The notes beneath the pieces are model-generated. The model did not search any database. It was not told the DNA's origin and saw only the letters and a program-made list of their open reading frames with translations. A stretch of DNA of 64,000 bases, taken from Lepidodermella squamata. Taxonomy: Eukaryota > Gastrotricha. Location of the stretch: assembly GCA_047495785.1 (NCBI GenBank), contig JBLDXI010000004.1, positions 1,798,001-1,862,000 on the forward strand. Reading direction: 5' to 3'. Made by a program: the position numbers and the translations under genes. Positions 19,201 through 28,701 of the stretch are shown piece after piece (position 1 is the first letter of the stretch; the number at the start of each line of letters is the position of its first letter).

Positions 19201-20526
19201 ATATACCTGGATGCTAATAATCTTTACGGCTATGCCATGTCACAAGTATTACCATTGGGACGATATCAATGGGAAAATAACTTGGATAAATATACCACCG
19301 AATTTATAATGAATTTAGGAGATGATGATAACACTGGATATATGTTTATGGTAGATTTAGAATATCCTGCAACGCTGCACGATGCGCATAATGACTATCC
19401 ATTCTGCCCTGAGCAGACAAGTTGCAACCCTAGCCCTTTCATGCAAAATGTTATCCAAGAATTGAAGCTGCCGAAACCGCCAGTCATGAAAAAGCTGACT
19501 CAAAATCTATATGACAAGACTCGCTATATTATTCATTACAGAAACCTGAAGCAGGCATTGAAAATGGGTTTGGTTTTGAAAAAAGTGCATAAAGTGTTGA
19601 TCTTTGAGCAGTCCAAATGGCTGGCACCGTATATTGAATTTAATACTAAGAAAAGAAGTGAAGCTAAAAATGACTTTGAAAAAGACTTCTTCAAATTAAT
19701 GAATAATGCCGTATTCGGAAAAACTATGGAGAATCTAAGAAAAAGAGTTGACGTTAGACTTGTGACTCAATCCACGAAATTACAAAAATTGATAAACAAG
19801 CCAAATTTCAAAGATGCCAAAGTGATTGCCGAAGATTTATGCAGCGTAAATATGGCAAAAACATCAATTAAATTTGATCGTCCGATTATTGTCGGTTTCA
19901 GCGTTTTAGAATTATCGAAAACTCTAATGTATGATTTTCATTACAACGTGATAAAGAATAGTTATGGCGATAAAGCGAAGCTCTTATTCACTGATACTGA
20001 TTCACTGTGTTATCATGTAGAAACAGCAGATATATATAAGGACATGGAAAGTCTCAAAGAACTGATGGACTTCAGTGATTACCCTAAAGATCACGCATTG
20101 CATTCAAACATGAACAAGAAAGTTATTGGTAAGTTCAAAGATGAATGCGCGGGAGGTATTACCCTTTCAACCATTACTGAATTCGTTGGCTTGAGATCCA
20201 AATCATATAGCTTTAAATCTACAGTAATTTCGAGTGCTGGAGATAACTCTGGGCTCTATAAACAGACATCAGTAAAGAAAGCTAAAGGAGTTGTCAAACA
20301 TTGTGTGAAAAAGCAGATACAATTTGAAAACTATAAAGATTGCGTATTGAAGCATGTAGTGACTAAAGCTACGTTCAATCAAATTCGATCGTTTAATCAT
20401 AAGCTGGTAACTATTCAAAGTACTAAAGTAGCGCTATGTCCATATGATGATAAAAGATGGGTACGCAGCGACGGCGTGAGCACATATGCGCATGGACACT
20501 CATTTATACGCAATGTATCAGTGTGA
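16285..20526 (+). CDS. Protein-primed DNA polymerase B (Polinton pPolB)
   Basis: 1413 residues, full length and uninterrupted. Residues about 10-215 are five ~40-residue repeats of the type NPxxGxxIxhxGxxFxxLIxxGYxY, resembling adaptor repeats of large DNA viruses. A C2H2-like finger (FWCFKCF...H...C) is near 491. Exonuclease motif I is YCDAES near 548. A zinc/HNH-like insertion (CHIC...VRDHDHLTGYYRGAAH...CNL) is near 643-685, followed by HNLKGYDAHL. The polymerase palm has LDANNLYGYAMSQ (near 974), MNNAVFGKTMEN (near 1138) and the catalytic TDTDS (near 1235). It replicates the element from its ends with a protein primer. The ATG follows TATATAAG, an early-type box. Confidence 0.95.
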   Translation: MSQENSCIQSPKGFDMKMGGKAFRKYIKEGFTYDEIGKKWLKNGQPYIHHVVNPEDGSLIPVNGEIFNQLIERNYKYEKYRNQLKKIAFLNGGKIEVGSREFVKMVRNTHAYDSENNILIKYKNKIREGYVFDPINGEPILIGGERYESLRRQGYAIKDNSNKMFKRQEKIGFVVNPKTMNKIKIDGNKFHQLIADGYKYVKGTNSLEKDDYFHIVNVDNFGHFRNILSRTDLEPTNTYEIDFFEYARKIKPKVINEYWKQFTERGPVKAVLITALYYQENNATPTYKWSSSNERAPTIISCEDIPGVVENMFTQMGSSIQEYHQRDTGGTLLGIGNTSVCTFTYTPLAAGSYIETPKWIANKKAVINVQNKDNKCIIWSILASRHRFDDHAYRVSKYVKYESTIKIEGVKFPVTIKDISKLEDMNKIRINIIECGKIDKEVLFPFYVSDKKFREEVNLLRIVENKQAHYCWIKNPSALLSRVNKHEHKRFWCFKCFQGFNSAESKQQHIDRQKCNEKNGKVKVEMPKGESVMFKNYGKQLKIPFVFYCDAESFLVKTDEKKGENSNIFQKHVANSFGAYLASDVDSITSRYVKFEGEECTEKFLRYLIKTESFLSTYLRNTNKAMQLTRQQEMEYNKASQCHICKGVIVNDSEKLKKVRDHDHLTGYYRGAAHSLCNLKYSYRNINIPVVFHNLKGYDAHLILQAAGKVIEEINEERIKERDKLPKDQKNRSKKPLLQIGAIANSSEKFISFNVGKLRFMDSLNFMSISLADLVQNLKKSNGAFPHLKSQFSRLTDLQLDLIKQKGFYPYEYMDGPEKLEEPSLPDIEHFSSSLHSSSIDEKLERVPISREDYEHAKRVYNEFGCRKLKDYHNLYLKTDVLLLADCFESFRETCMKYYTLDPAHYLTAPSLSWDAMLKKTGVQIELLDNEEMLTFVEEGIRGGVSVITHRYAGANNKYMLEYDPAKPDSYIIYLDANNLYGYAMSQVLPLGRYQWENNLDKYTTEFIMNLGDDDNTGYMFMVDLEYPATLHDAHNDYPFCPEQTSCNPSPFMQNVIQELKLPKPPVMKKLTQNLYDKTRYIIHYRNLKQALKMGLVLKKVHKVLIFEQSKWLAPYIEFNTKKRSEAKNDFEKDFFKLMNNAVFGKTMENLRKRVDVRLVTQSTKLQKLINKPNFKDAKVIAEDLCSVNMAKTSIKFDRPIIVGFSVLELSKTLMYDFHYNVIKNSYGDKAKLLFTDTDSLCYHVETADIYKDMESLKELMDFSDYPKDHALHSNMNKKVIGKFKDECAGGITLSTITEFVGLRSKSYSFKSTVISSAGDNSGLYKQTSVKKAKGVVKHCVKKQIQFENYKDCVLKHVVTKATFNQIRSFNHKLVTIQSTKVALCPYDDKRWVRSDGVSTYAHGHSFIRNVSV

Positions 20527-20655
20527 TGTGTAAAGCTGCTATTACTACAGATAAAAACACCGGTACTTATTACTTATTCCTTATTAATTTTATTAGGCAT
20601 TAATCATAATTTTGATCATTCAATCAAGCTCGACTGATTCAATTAATAGCACACT

Positions 20656-20990
20656 GTTCACCTGGGTGAACAACGCAAATCTGTAACATACCATGATAAT
20701 AATGAACACATAATACGAGATTTTATAATTCATAAGATTTAACGATGATAGGATTGTAACAGAATTTCACGTTCACCTGGGTGAACAACGCAAATCTGTA
20801 ACATACCATGATAATAATGAACACATAATACGAGATTTTATAATTCATAAGATTTAACGATGAAAGGATTGTAACAGAATTTCACGTTCACCTGGGTGAA
20901 CAACGCAAATCTGTAACATACCATGATAATAATGATCACATAATATGAGATTTTATAATTCATAAGATTTCAAGTTTACGAGATACGCTT
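20656..20990. repeat. Three 115-bp tandem repeats at the Polinton right end
   Basis: Units start at 20656, 20771 and 20886, exactly 115 bp apart. Each opens with the interrupted palindrome GTTCACCTGGGTGAAC, and the copies are nearly identical. The last unit breaks off near 20975. They lie just after the PolB stop and may be subterminal repeats or binding sites. No inverted partner was found on the left side. Confidence 0.9.
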
Positions 20991-20996
20991 AAGTAA

Positions 20997-21919
20997 TCAC
21001 ACTCTGGATCCTAATGTCTCATAAAATGCTTTATTACCAGCTAAGAATGTTAGAATAGAAGTATTTTCAGCTAAGTAGAGCATTTGTTTAAGCGGGATGG
21101 CACAATTCATAAGCTTTGGATATGATCTATAATATTTGAATAGTTTTAAGAGATGAGATATCCATGTTTTACCGAAGTTGAATTGTACAGAAACAAGTTT
21201 ATAGAATTCTTTCTTATCTTCAAACATTCCATAAAGTTTATCGACGGCTTCGGCAGTATAGTAAGAACATAACAATTGTAGGCCTTTAATCTTATTGAAC
21301 GATTTTTGCTTTTCTTTTACAAACTCTACAATCGATTCTACAGAACGGGAATCAGTGATAGAAGTTAAGTTCGCAATACCATCATAACTAGCATTATACA
21401 ATTTAACAAACATATCACAAATTTTGTCGTTGCTGCTAATATCATATTCGGCGCCGTAAATCTAAAGACAGAATCGTTTTAATTCCGAGCAATTAATAAT
21501 TAATACAGTACCTTAATAACATCGTTACTAGCTTCAGTGGAGGCCGTATGATTAGAAGCTACGTCATCGTCATCTCTTGTTTCATCTATACCAGATTCAT
21601 CATCGCTGTTGTCGCCGACGACTTGATATTCAGCCTCTTCGCCAGCACGTTTTTTCTTCGGTTTCGTCGGACGCTTAGTTTCAACTGGTTCAATCAAAGA
21701 AACGTCAGGAAGTTTCTTAGCCAAGTCGATGACGCGCTTCATTGGCTCATTAGGCTTCGATTGACGGACTTTTTCAACGAAGGCCAGAACTTCATTGAGA
21801 TCCTTATTATGGGCCATGATGCCAGCATGGAATTTCTTCGCGATTCGGAGCTTCAGAGAATTTCTGGTTTTCTTTCGCCCACGCCCAATAGCATCAGTAA
21901 ATATTTTGCTAACATTCAT
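20997..21919 (-). CDS. Unknown two-exon gene Y
   Basis: Exons 21512-21919 and 20997-21461 join in phase 0 through a 50-bp GT-AG intron, giving about 290 residues. The N-terminal half is basic (GRGRKKTRNSLKLRIAKKF), then comes a Lys/Pro patch and an acidic Asp/Glu/Ser-rich linker. The C-terminal ~150 residues are helical, with KTWISHLLKLFKYYRSYPKL. No family recognised. The ATG directly follows TATTTTTAG, like a 3' splice site, so a leading exon or spliced leader may be attached there. The AT-rich composition resembles the Polinton more than the host genes. It might be an element passenger or a host gene. Confidence 0.5.
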
Positions 21920-22013
21920 CTAAAAATATAGAAAGATTGTAATTGCAGATTTATTGAACTTGGTTTTTCAAAATAATTGTTCATAACATAATTTTCAGAA
22001 ATAGATTGAACAC

Positions 22014-22718
22014 TCATTCAGATGCTATTCCCTTCAACTGGTCACAAATCTCATCAATTTCAAGCGAAGAGTTGGCAACATCAGATCCAGGATGATTGCT
22101 AGATTGAAGAGAAGGTAGACTAAAAGGATTCATAATAGAAGGAATGGCACTATCAATAACATTGTTCACATTTGCTAACTTCTTCGCTACCATATCTTTA
22201 GCCTTTCCCTTGACTTGTTCTAAATTAACAGCGAGTACATGATATTCCAAGACAAAGAAAACAGTATCTTTAGTAAGATTGAGTAGATTGCTTAAGTCAT
22301 CATAATATGTCTGTAGAATTGCACTATTACTACTGGGTAAGAAGCAAGTTTTTAAGTAATCCAACATTTTCCTAAGCATATCGGTATCGGCAGAAATGAC
22401 AAGATTGTATAATTCTCCAATTCTATGCGCGTGAAGATTTGGAGTCTAAAAATATTAAGAAAACAGTTGACATAACATAAATAAAAAAAAAAGACTCACT
22501 TTTTCATCTTGTCGCCACCTATCTAAGATTGATTTAATTAATTGCTGATTGTATTGAATTTTATTCATAAGTTTTGCTTTCTTTGGCTTGATGCGATCTA
22601 TCTCCTTAGCAATTGGCTGTCGTTCTGCTGCCGATAAGCCCATCTCCTCCAGAATTTTTAGAGTAGATTTCGCATGACTAGCTCCAAGTTGATTGGCCAG
22701 GTCTTCCAGATTATTCAT
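22014..22718 (-). CDS. Unknown two-exon gene X
   Basis: Exons 22500-22718 and 22014-22445 join in phase 0 (54-bp intron), giving about 216 residues. The product is almost entirely helical with no recognised domain. The first exon is Lys/Glu-rich. The second contains a long amphipathic helix and an acidic tail. Gene Y starts 94 bp after this stop in the same direction. I looked for a donor that would join the two into one protein and found none that keeps frame. The upstream sequence also contains ATTTTTAGAT close before the ATG, as in gene Y. Confidence 0.5.
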
Positions 22719-23202
22719 TTTAATTTATCTAAAAATAAACAGATAAATAAAAATAAATAAAAATGAATTTATTCAAAAATATTATTTAAAATAAATTAAT
22801 AAATTATAAATTATAAAATTATAAAAAATACAGAATCGCGAAATTCATTATCTGAAACGATTGAGTTAAGTTGTAATTCGCATGAATGATACTGATCTGC
22901 GGAGCTGCAGCGGTTTAAAAGCGCCGGAAGAAGGTTCCAGAGCATGAAAAAACTCGTTTTGGCTGTTCCGTGCACGCCACGCACCTTGCGGTCAAGGTCA
23001 CTTTGAATAAAAAAAAAGTTTATGTTATTTTCTTCATTTTCAGAATGTATGTTAACTAGGAATAATAAATTGATATGTTTTATTTTTTTATTTAATAATT
23101 ATTTGCCGCATGCTTTTTTACTTTGGCGGAAAATTCAAAATTTACACAGGCGTCGTCGCATGATTGACGGGTAACCCTTTAGCAATGAAAAAACAGTGCG
23201 CA
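22719..23202. other. AT-rich intergenic stretch
   Basis: The first 110 bp are almost pure A/T and could be the promoter of gene X. The rest shows no gene or repeat that I can recognise. Confidence 0.4.
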
Positions 23203-23485
23203 GGGCGTCTTATCCGGAGTAAATTTCATTTCTAGGTGGTGTTCTGAAAACAACCCCTTTTCAGGCTATTCTCAAATTTTTTAGAGCGGAAAATTCTGAT
23301 GTTCGGTGAAACTCAATTTAATTTGAGCTGGATATGCCTAGGCGGTGATTTTGACTCGTTGGTGATGATTTTTGCATTTCGCATGGGCTATGCGAAAAGC
23401 CGAAGATTTGCCGCGGAGAATATGATAAAAGATGAAAATTTTATTTTGAGGTGGCTGGCCTAGGATCGGCCGATTCCTACTGCTT
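23203..23485. repeat. Dispersed repeat, inverted partner of 2150-2436
   Basis: Reads as the reverse complement of 2150-2436 with scattered differences. See that entry. Confidence 0.6.
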
Positions 23486-23689
23486 TTGAATTTGTTAAAA
23501 AAATGGATAAAACCACGCATTCAGTCTTTCGTGAAAATGATTGCATAACAGGGAAAGTAATTAACTTGGATAATTATGGGTAGTCTAGTGTAAATGCGAC
23601 GTATAAAAAAGCAATACGACTCGCAGCACGACTTGAGTGGCACTAATCCACGCACTCTGTTGCATAATCAAAGTCATTTCAAAACCATA

Positions 23690-24525
23690 AGCGTCGCATT
23701 TACACGAGCTACTTCGTAATTATCGATGTTAATTACTTAGGCTGTTGCGTCATCATTTTTACTAAAACTCAAACGAGCGCTGCTTTATTTTTGTGTGAAT
23801 TTTTAATGGGCACTGTAACGTAGTCACTGCAAGGCGGTTTAAAACTCAAATTTAGCGGTATCAGGTAATAGCAATTTCCTGATCACATCGTTGGCTGGCA
23901 CGTGATCCATAAAATTCTCTGGTAAAGGGTCCAAATATTTCCACCACTAAATGTTCCTGGCACTAAATTTTTCAGATTTTTTGCGATTTCGGCGTTTTTG
24001 GTTTTTGATCGATACTGATGCCCTCCCTGATCCTGTAGGATATTTATTTCAGCTACGTGATACGTGATACGTCAAAGACGGCTGACGGCTGATATCGGGG
24101 AAATCACTGATTTTTTAAATCAAATCGATACTTGGAATCGATATCGGCTCTATAGGTTGAAGTATAATTCGTAAACTGACCGCTCATAGCGCGAAATACA
24201 TGTAACGTGAAGGTCTATCGGTTAAGCATGATACAAAAAATTTGAGATTCTAGTGAAGAATAGAAATTCGAAAAAACCATATTTAAGGGAAATCTAGTGC
24301 TGGAGTCTTGTGGACTTGGCACACCCAAATATAAGAGATCGATTTCGCAATTATAAAAAATCTTAAATTTTTGCGAAAATCCTCCTTAAATGAATTATGC
24401 AACGAATCGCGTCACTGCGACAGTTTTAAACCACTCTGTATTATGTATTGTAGCTCTAAAAAATACTTGGAAAATTCAGAAATAAAAAATATCGATTTGT
24501 TTGAGGTGTTTCTCATGATTGATTG
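23690..24525. repeat. Right copy of the long direct repeat
   Basis: Matches 326-760 in the same orientation in two blocks separated by about 420 bp. A short inverted copy of its first bases (GTGTAAATGCGAC) sits at about 23588. Confidence 0.7.
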
Positions 24526-25495
24526 GCCGGCCGACACAATAGCTAATCCACAATAGCGAATCCACAATAGCACGCGACTAAATAGCGAGAATATAGTGAT
24601 GCCCATAATAGCGAGCGACTATTTAGAAATCCCGGAATAGCGCGCGACATTGTAGCGAAATTATCAGTATCACCATAATAGCGAGTGAGGAAATAGAGAA
24701 AAAAGTGAACATCAGGTTTTGATTATTTTTCAACTTGCGTTCATTTTTACAATTTAAGAACGGACGCCTCAAAATTAAACAGGTAGCACTGGTTTATAGA
24801 AATTGCGCATCTCTATCGCTGAATATAAAATGTTATCATCGGTTGAGTACCATCATTTTATCAGTAGGTCAAGTTGACCGGCCGGTAAATTGACCGGTCG
24901 CCTGTCGGGTAGGGTCGGCTAAATTCCGGTCGGTTGACCAATAAGCTGAACTATTGCCTATTCCAATAGCGCGGAGTGCCTATACTTGTGATGCTTGTAG
25001 CTGGTAACAATCTAGCCATGTCTATCAACTATGAGATGTTAAGAAGCATGATCATCAGTGCTTGGATCTCTGAGCGATTACCTGCTACTCGAAGCTTAGA
25101 AGACTTCTTGGAGAATAAGCGCATGTAAAAGCACTGCGCACCGCTCAATAACCGCAATAATGCATTAAATCGCTGATGGTACCAAAAACGTGCGTCCAAG
25201 CTCGAATGAACGCGCGAGAGTGAGACATGCGGCGGGCTCCCGCAGCGTGCGCGATACAAATCTTGTTAATAGGCTATTACACACCGGATTACACTTCTCT
25301 GAGCTAGAGGAGGCGCGTGAGAAGCGGAAAAACCATGTAGCGCACCACACTCGCTGTGCTGAGTAGTTGAGGATTACCCACAGTCGAGGGCTTTCGCACC
25401 TGTTTATAGCCACTTGCTTATTGGTTTATGATAGCTGAAACCTTAACAATTCCAGAGATTATGACATTTACTGCGGCAGTTTCAGACCACCATGT
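24526..25495. other. Intergenic, with irregular AATAGCG repeats
   Basis: From about 24536 to 24705 the words AATAGCG and GCGAC recur irregularly at short intervals, with no coding frame. Sequence around 24880-24950 repeats TTGACCGG/CCGGTC words. The remainder, including short frames near 25029-25413, shows nothing recognisable. Confidence 0.4.
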
Positions 25496-25699
25496 ACAGT
25501 GTGGTCTGATACTAGTGCAGGGGGCGAAGTTCGTTCATCTTTTTAATGAGGAGCTTGGAAAAATTTATGAATTTCAAGAGTTGCTTTTCCATAGAAAAGA
25601 TCGATGTCGCAATTCATGAAACTCTTCAATATTTCCAAGCTCCTCATTAAAAAGATGAATGAACTTCGCCCCCTGCACTACTATATCAGACCACACTGT
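25496..25699. mobile_element. Foldback MITE related to 1899-2090
   Basis: Nearly perfect hairpin with ends ACAGTGTGGTCTGAT and complement. The arms hold AATGAGGAGCTTGG and TTCAAGAGTT-type words shared with the element at 1899-2090. Confidence 0.7.
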
Positions 25700-26166
25700 A
25701 AAGAGTGATGCACTTGGCCACGGTTTTACAATTTACTGTGGCTGTAACGAATAAAACAATCGGAAAGAAGCCAATTGACTCTCCGGGTAAAGAATAGGGG
25801 TATAATTGAAAAATTTGACCTAAACCTAAACCATAAAAATATTCACCGTAATTAGGGTTTATATCAGGCTTCCACGTCTCCTATTTTCGATATAAAATCT
25901 GATGTTAACGATATTTCGCACTTCCACTGAGGCCGCCGGTAATATTCGCCATATTGTCGCCTTCTATTGTGTCGCAGCCAGATATTTCGTTGTCTGGATA
26001 TTCAGGATTAATCTTGAACCCTACATGCTGCTAAATCGGCACAGACACTGATCAAAATTCAGAGTGAATGAAAAAGATCGATTATATTTTGCAGTTGATA
26101 AACATTCGCGAATAAAAGAATTATTATATTTGCGTGATTCCGCTGGTTTCAACACGTTGACCTCGC
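25700..26166. other. Intergenic, nothing recognised
   Basis: Downstream of ankyrin gene 1. No gene or repeat seen. Confidence 0.4.
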
Positions 26167-27819
26167 TCAACTTGCTCTACGTGACCTCAGCAAATCGGCC
26201 GCATCGATTTGCCTATTGAAAATCGCGATATCGATAGCTGTTTCGCCTCTTGCATTAGTGACATTCTTATCGGCACCTCTATCAAGGAACAGTCGAACTG
26301 CTTCGACTGTCCCATTCCCAGCCGCATACATCAACGCCGTCCAGCCATTGTTGGACTTCGCCTCAATAGCAGCGTTGCGATCCAGTAACAGGCGAATTAC
26401 TTCGACTCGTCCATTCATAGCCGCCAACATCAACGCAGTCCTGCCAATAATATCCTTGGCTTCAATGACAGCGTCGCGATCCAGCAACACCCGAGCTACA
26501 TGGACTTGCCCATTCGCAGCCGCAATAATCAAAGCAGTCATCCTATCTTTATCCTTAGCCTCGATGTCAGCTCCGCGATCCAACAACACTCGAGCTACCT
26601 CGACTGTCCCATTCTGAGCCGCAAACATCAACGCCGTCCAGCCATTGTTGGACTTGGCTTCGATGGCAGCCCCGCGATCTAGCAACAGTCGAGCTGCGTC
26701 GACTGTGCCATTCAGAGCCGTCATCATCAACGCCGTCCAGCCATCAATATCCTTGGCCTCGATGTTAGCTCGGCGATCCAGCAGCAGTCGAGCTACTTCG
26801 ACTCGCCCATACCAAGCCGCACCTATCAACGCCGTCCAACCATTGTAAGTCTTGGCCTCGATGGCAGCTCCGCGATCCAGCAACAGTCGAGCAACTTCGA
26901 ATGTCCCATTCTTAGCCGCATACATCAACGCCGTCCCGCCATATTTATCCTTAGCCTCGATGTCTGCTCGGCGATCCAGCAGCAGTCGAGCTACTTCGAC
27001 TCGCCCATACCAAGCCGCTCTCATCAACGCCGTCACGTTCTCTATATTTTTACTTTCAATGGCAGCGTAGCGATCCAACAACAGTCGAGCTACTTCGACT
27101 GTTCCATACCGAGCCGAAATCATCAACGCCGTATCACCAGGGAAGTTACTCTTTGCCTCGGTGGAAGCGTTGCGATCCAACAACAGTCGAGCTACTTCGA
27201 ATGTCCCATTCTTAGCCGCATACATCAACGCCGTCCAGCCATATTTATCCTTAGCCTCGATGTCTGCTCGGCGATCCAGCAACAGTCGAGCGACTTCGAC
27301 TTGCCCATTCCAAGCCGCCCTCATCAACGCCGTCACGTTCTCTATATTTTTACCTTCAATAGCAGCGTTGCGATCTAGCAACAGTCGAGCTACTTCGACT
27401 CGGCCATACCAAGCCGCAAACATCAACGCCTTATCGCCGGGGAAGTTATCCTTGGCCTCGATGGCAGCGTTGTGATCCAGCAACAGTCCAACTATTTCAT
27501 AGTGTCCATTTACAGCCGCCATTATCAACGCCGTCCAGCCATAAGAATCCTCCCTGTTATTCACATCAGCTCCACGTTCAATGAAAAGCTGAGCAATAAG
27601 CAATCGCTGGTCTGATTGCGTCCGATTGCACGTAACACTGTGCAGCAGGCTGCCATTTGTCATAGTCCAACCACCACAGTCAATCTTCTTTGGGTTGCGC
27701 CAGTTCGGGTCGAATTTACCGCCTGTGGATTCGTCGATCTCCGCGACGAGCTGTCGCACCTGCGCCACGTCGCCCGTCTTGACTGTTGCATTCCACAACT
27801 GCTCGTAAACTTCACTGAT
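26167..27819 (-). CDS. Ankyrin-repeat protein 1 (main exon)
   Basis: A 3' splice site (CATATAG) puts the exon start at 27819. About 550 residues follow in one frame, beginning ISEVYEQLWNAT. That opening (I-x-x-x-YE-(Q/R)-LWNAT) is shared with ankyrin genes 2 and 3. A conserved ~90-residue head with NPNWRNP-like and LLHSV-CNRTQSDQR motifs is followed by about 14 ankyrin repeats. Repeats near 27140-27440 include a ~99-residue (297-bp) tandem duplication of three repeats. Ankyrin arrays are protein-binding scaffolds; the partner is unknown. The first coding exon was not identified, so the start is incomplete. It neighbours a sushi gene, as the other copies do. Confidence 0.75.
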   Translation of the reverse strand: MSEVYEQLWNATVKTGDVAQVRQLVAEIDESTGGKFDPNWRNPKKIDCGGWTMTNGSLLHSVTCNRTQSDQRLLIAQLFIERGADVNNREDSYGWTALIMAAVNGHYEIVGLLLDHNAAIEAKDNFPGDKALMFAAWYGRVEVARLLLDRNAAIEGKNIENVTALMRAAWNGQVEVARLLLDRRADIEAKDKYGWTALMYAAKNGTFEVARLLLDRNASTEAKSNFPGDTALMISARYGTVEVARLLLDRYAAIESKNIENVTALMRAAWYGRVEVARLLLDRRADIEAKDKYGGTALMYAAKNGTFEVARLLLDRGAAIEAKTYNGWTALIGAAWYGRVEVARLLLDRRANIEAKDIDGWTALMMTALNGTVDAARLLLDRGAAIEAKSNNGWTALMFAAQNGTVEVARVLLDRGADIEAKDKDRMTALIIAAANGQVHVARVLLDRDAVIEAKDIIGRTALMLAAMNGRVEVIRLLLDRNAAIEAKSNNGWTALMYAAGNGTVEAVRLFLDRGADKNVTNARGETAIDIAIFNRQIDAADLLRSRRAS

Positions 27820-28119
27820 CTATATGTCATAAACAAAAATTGAGTTTCTAGGATCGAATATTTGAGATGAAATTGAAGCTGAAACTAGCTGGAACGGAGA
27901 GGGATCATGTTGACCCTCTTAACTTGCCCTTAATCCGATTTTTCAATTTCCCAAAAATATCTATGCATTTTCTGTCGCGAAGAAGGTCTATCCTGGGCCA
28001 GGGGGCGACGGCCTCCTCAAAATGTGTAACCCCATATTTCGTTCGGACGGTCACTCGCTGAATTCAACGCAGCAAGAGGGAAAATTAGACACAGTAGGAG
28101 AAGTGAGGCTCGCGAGTAA
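27820..28119. other. Upstream of ankyrin gene 1
   Basis: Should contain the missing first exon and promoter of ankyrin gene 1. I could not identify either. Confidence 0.3.
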
Positions 28120-28690
28120 CGTATTTTCCGTAATAGCATCAGGGGGCATTGTAATTTCAAAGCTTCGAAAAAGGGGGGTTGTAAACGGGACGTGTTACAA
28201 TTGCGAGCATGCGACTTTATTGTTTCAAAGCAAGTTTTCAAGGGTTAAAATTGAGTAAAAATAAGAATAAATCGAGAATTTTTGAACTAAAGTCAACAGC
28301 TCTTCATCAAAATCGAGAACTTCATCGTTCGATTGCGAGTTTTCAGCCATTTTTATGCAAATTATTGAAATTTTAAAAAGCTAGTTTTCTTCAAATCATG
28401 AATGCTAGGAAATCGACAGCTACTTTGGCAATTTTCGTTGCTGAACATCTCTCACTCGGCTATGTTTCGCCATTTTCTATCAAACGTGCTTATAAAACAA
28501 CTGAGAAATGGAATTTCAAAATGTTAGGCGCTATTATATTTAAATGCGATTTTCAAAGTTTGAATTAAAATTTAGGCCCCCGGAGGCTATTGCGAGTATG
28601 AAGCTTCATTTTTTCAAAGGCCTTAAAAGGGGGGGTTGTAAACGGGACGGGCGGTAATAACGGGTATATGAAGCTATTACGGAATATACG
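28120..28690. mobile_element. Short element with 18-bp terminal inverted repeats
   Basis: Ends are CGTATTTTCCGTAATAGC on the left and the complement of CGTATATTCCGTAATAGC on the right, one mismatch. Inside, GGGGGGTTGTAAACGGGACG occurs twice (about 28171 and 28631) in direct orientation. No coding frame. Confidence 0.5.
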
Positions 28691-28701
28691 GTATCTGGAA
28701 A

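Larger units (their letters stand above)
4500..20990. mobile_element. Polinton/Maverick (adintovirus-like) element
   Basis: The diagnostic set is present and open: pPolB, retroviral-type integrase, FtsK/A32-type packaging ATPase, adenain-type protease, a candidate double-jelly-roll capsid and a minor capsid (penton). The gene layout is four short plus-strand genes, then a long minus-strand virion block, then divergent integrase and PolB genes. The approximately 15-16 kb of coding core matches the usual Polinton size. I found no terminal inverted repeats or 6-bp target duplication. The ends given are therefore the outer limits of the subterminal repeats, not proven termini. Confidence 0.85.

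Noticed and set aside
20656-20990. CRISPR array
   Set aside because: The units are continuous identical 115-bp tandem copies with no variable spacers, in animal DNA.
2150-23485. Inverted repeats 2150-2436 / 23203-23485 as terminal repeats of the Polinton
   Set aside because: They would include a host-type Ly6 gene and leave over 2 kb between the repeats and the nearest Polinton sequence on each side. Polinton subterminal repeats lie further in.
26216-27808. Plus-strand open frames over ankyrin gene 1
   Set aside because: Antisense shadows of the ankyrin repeats with repeating Ser/Arg-rich wording; no independent support. The same holds for plus-strand frames over ankyrin genes 2 and 3.
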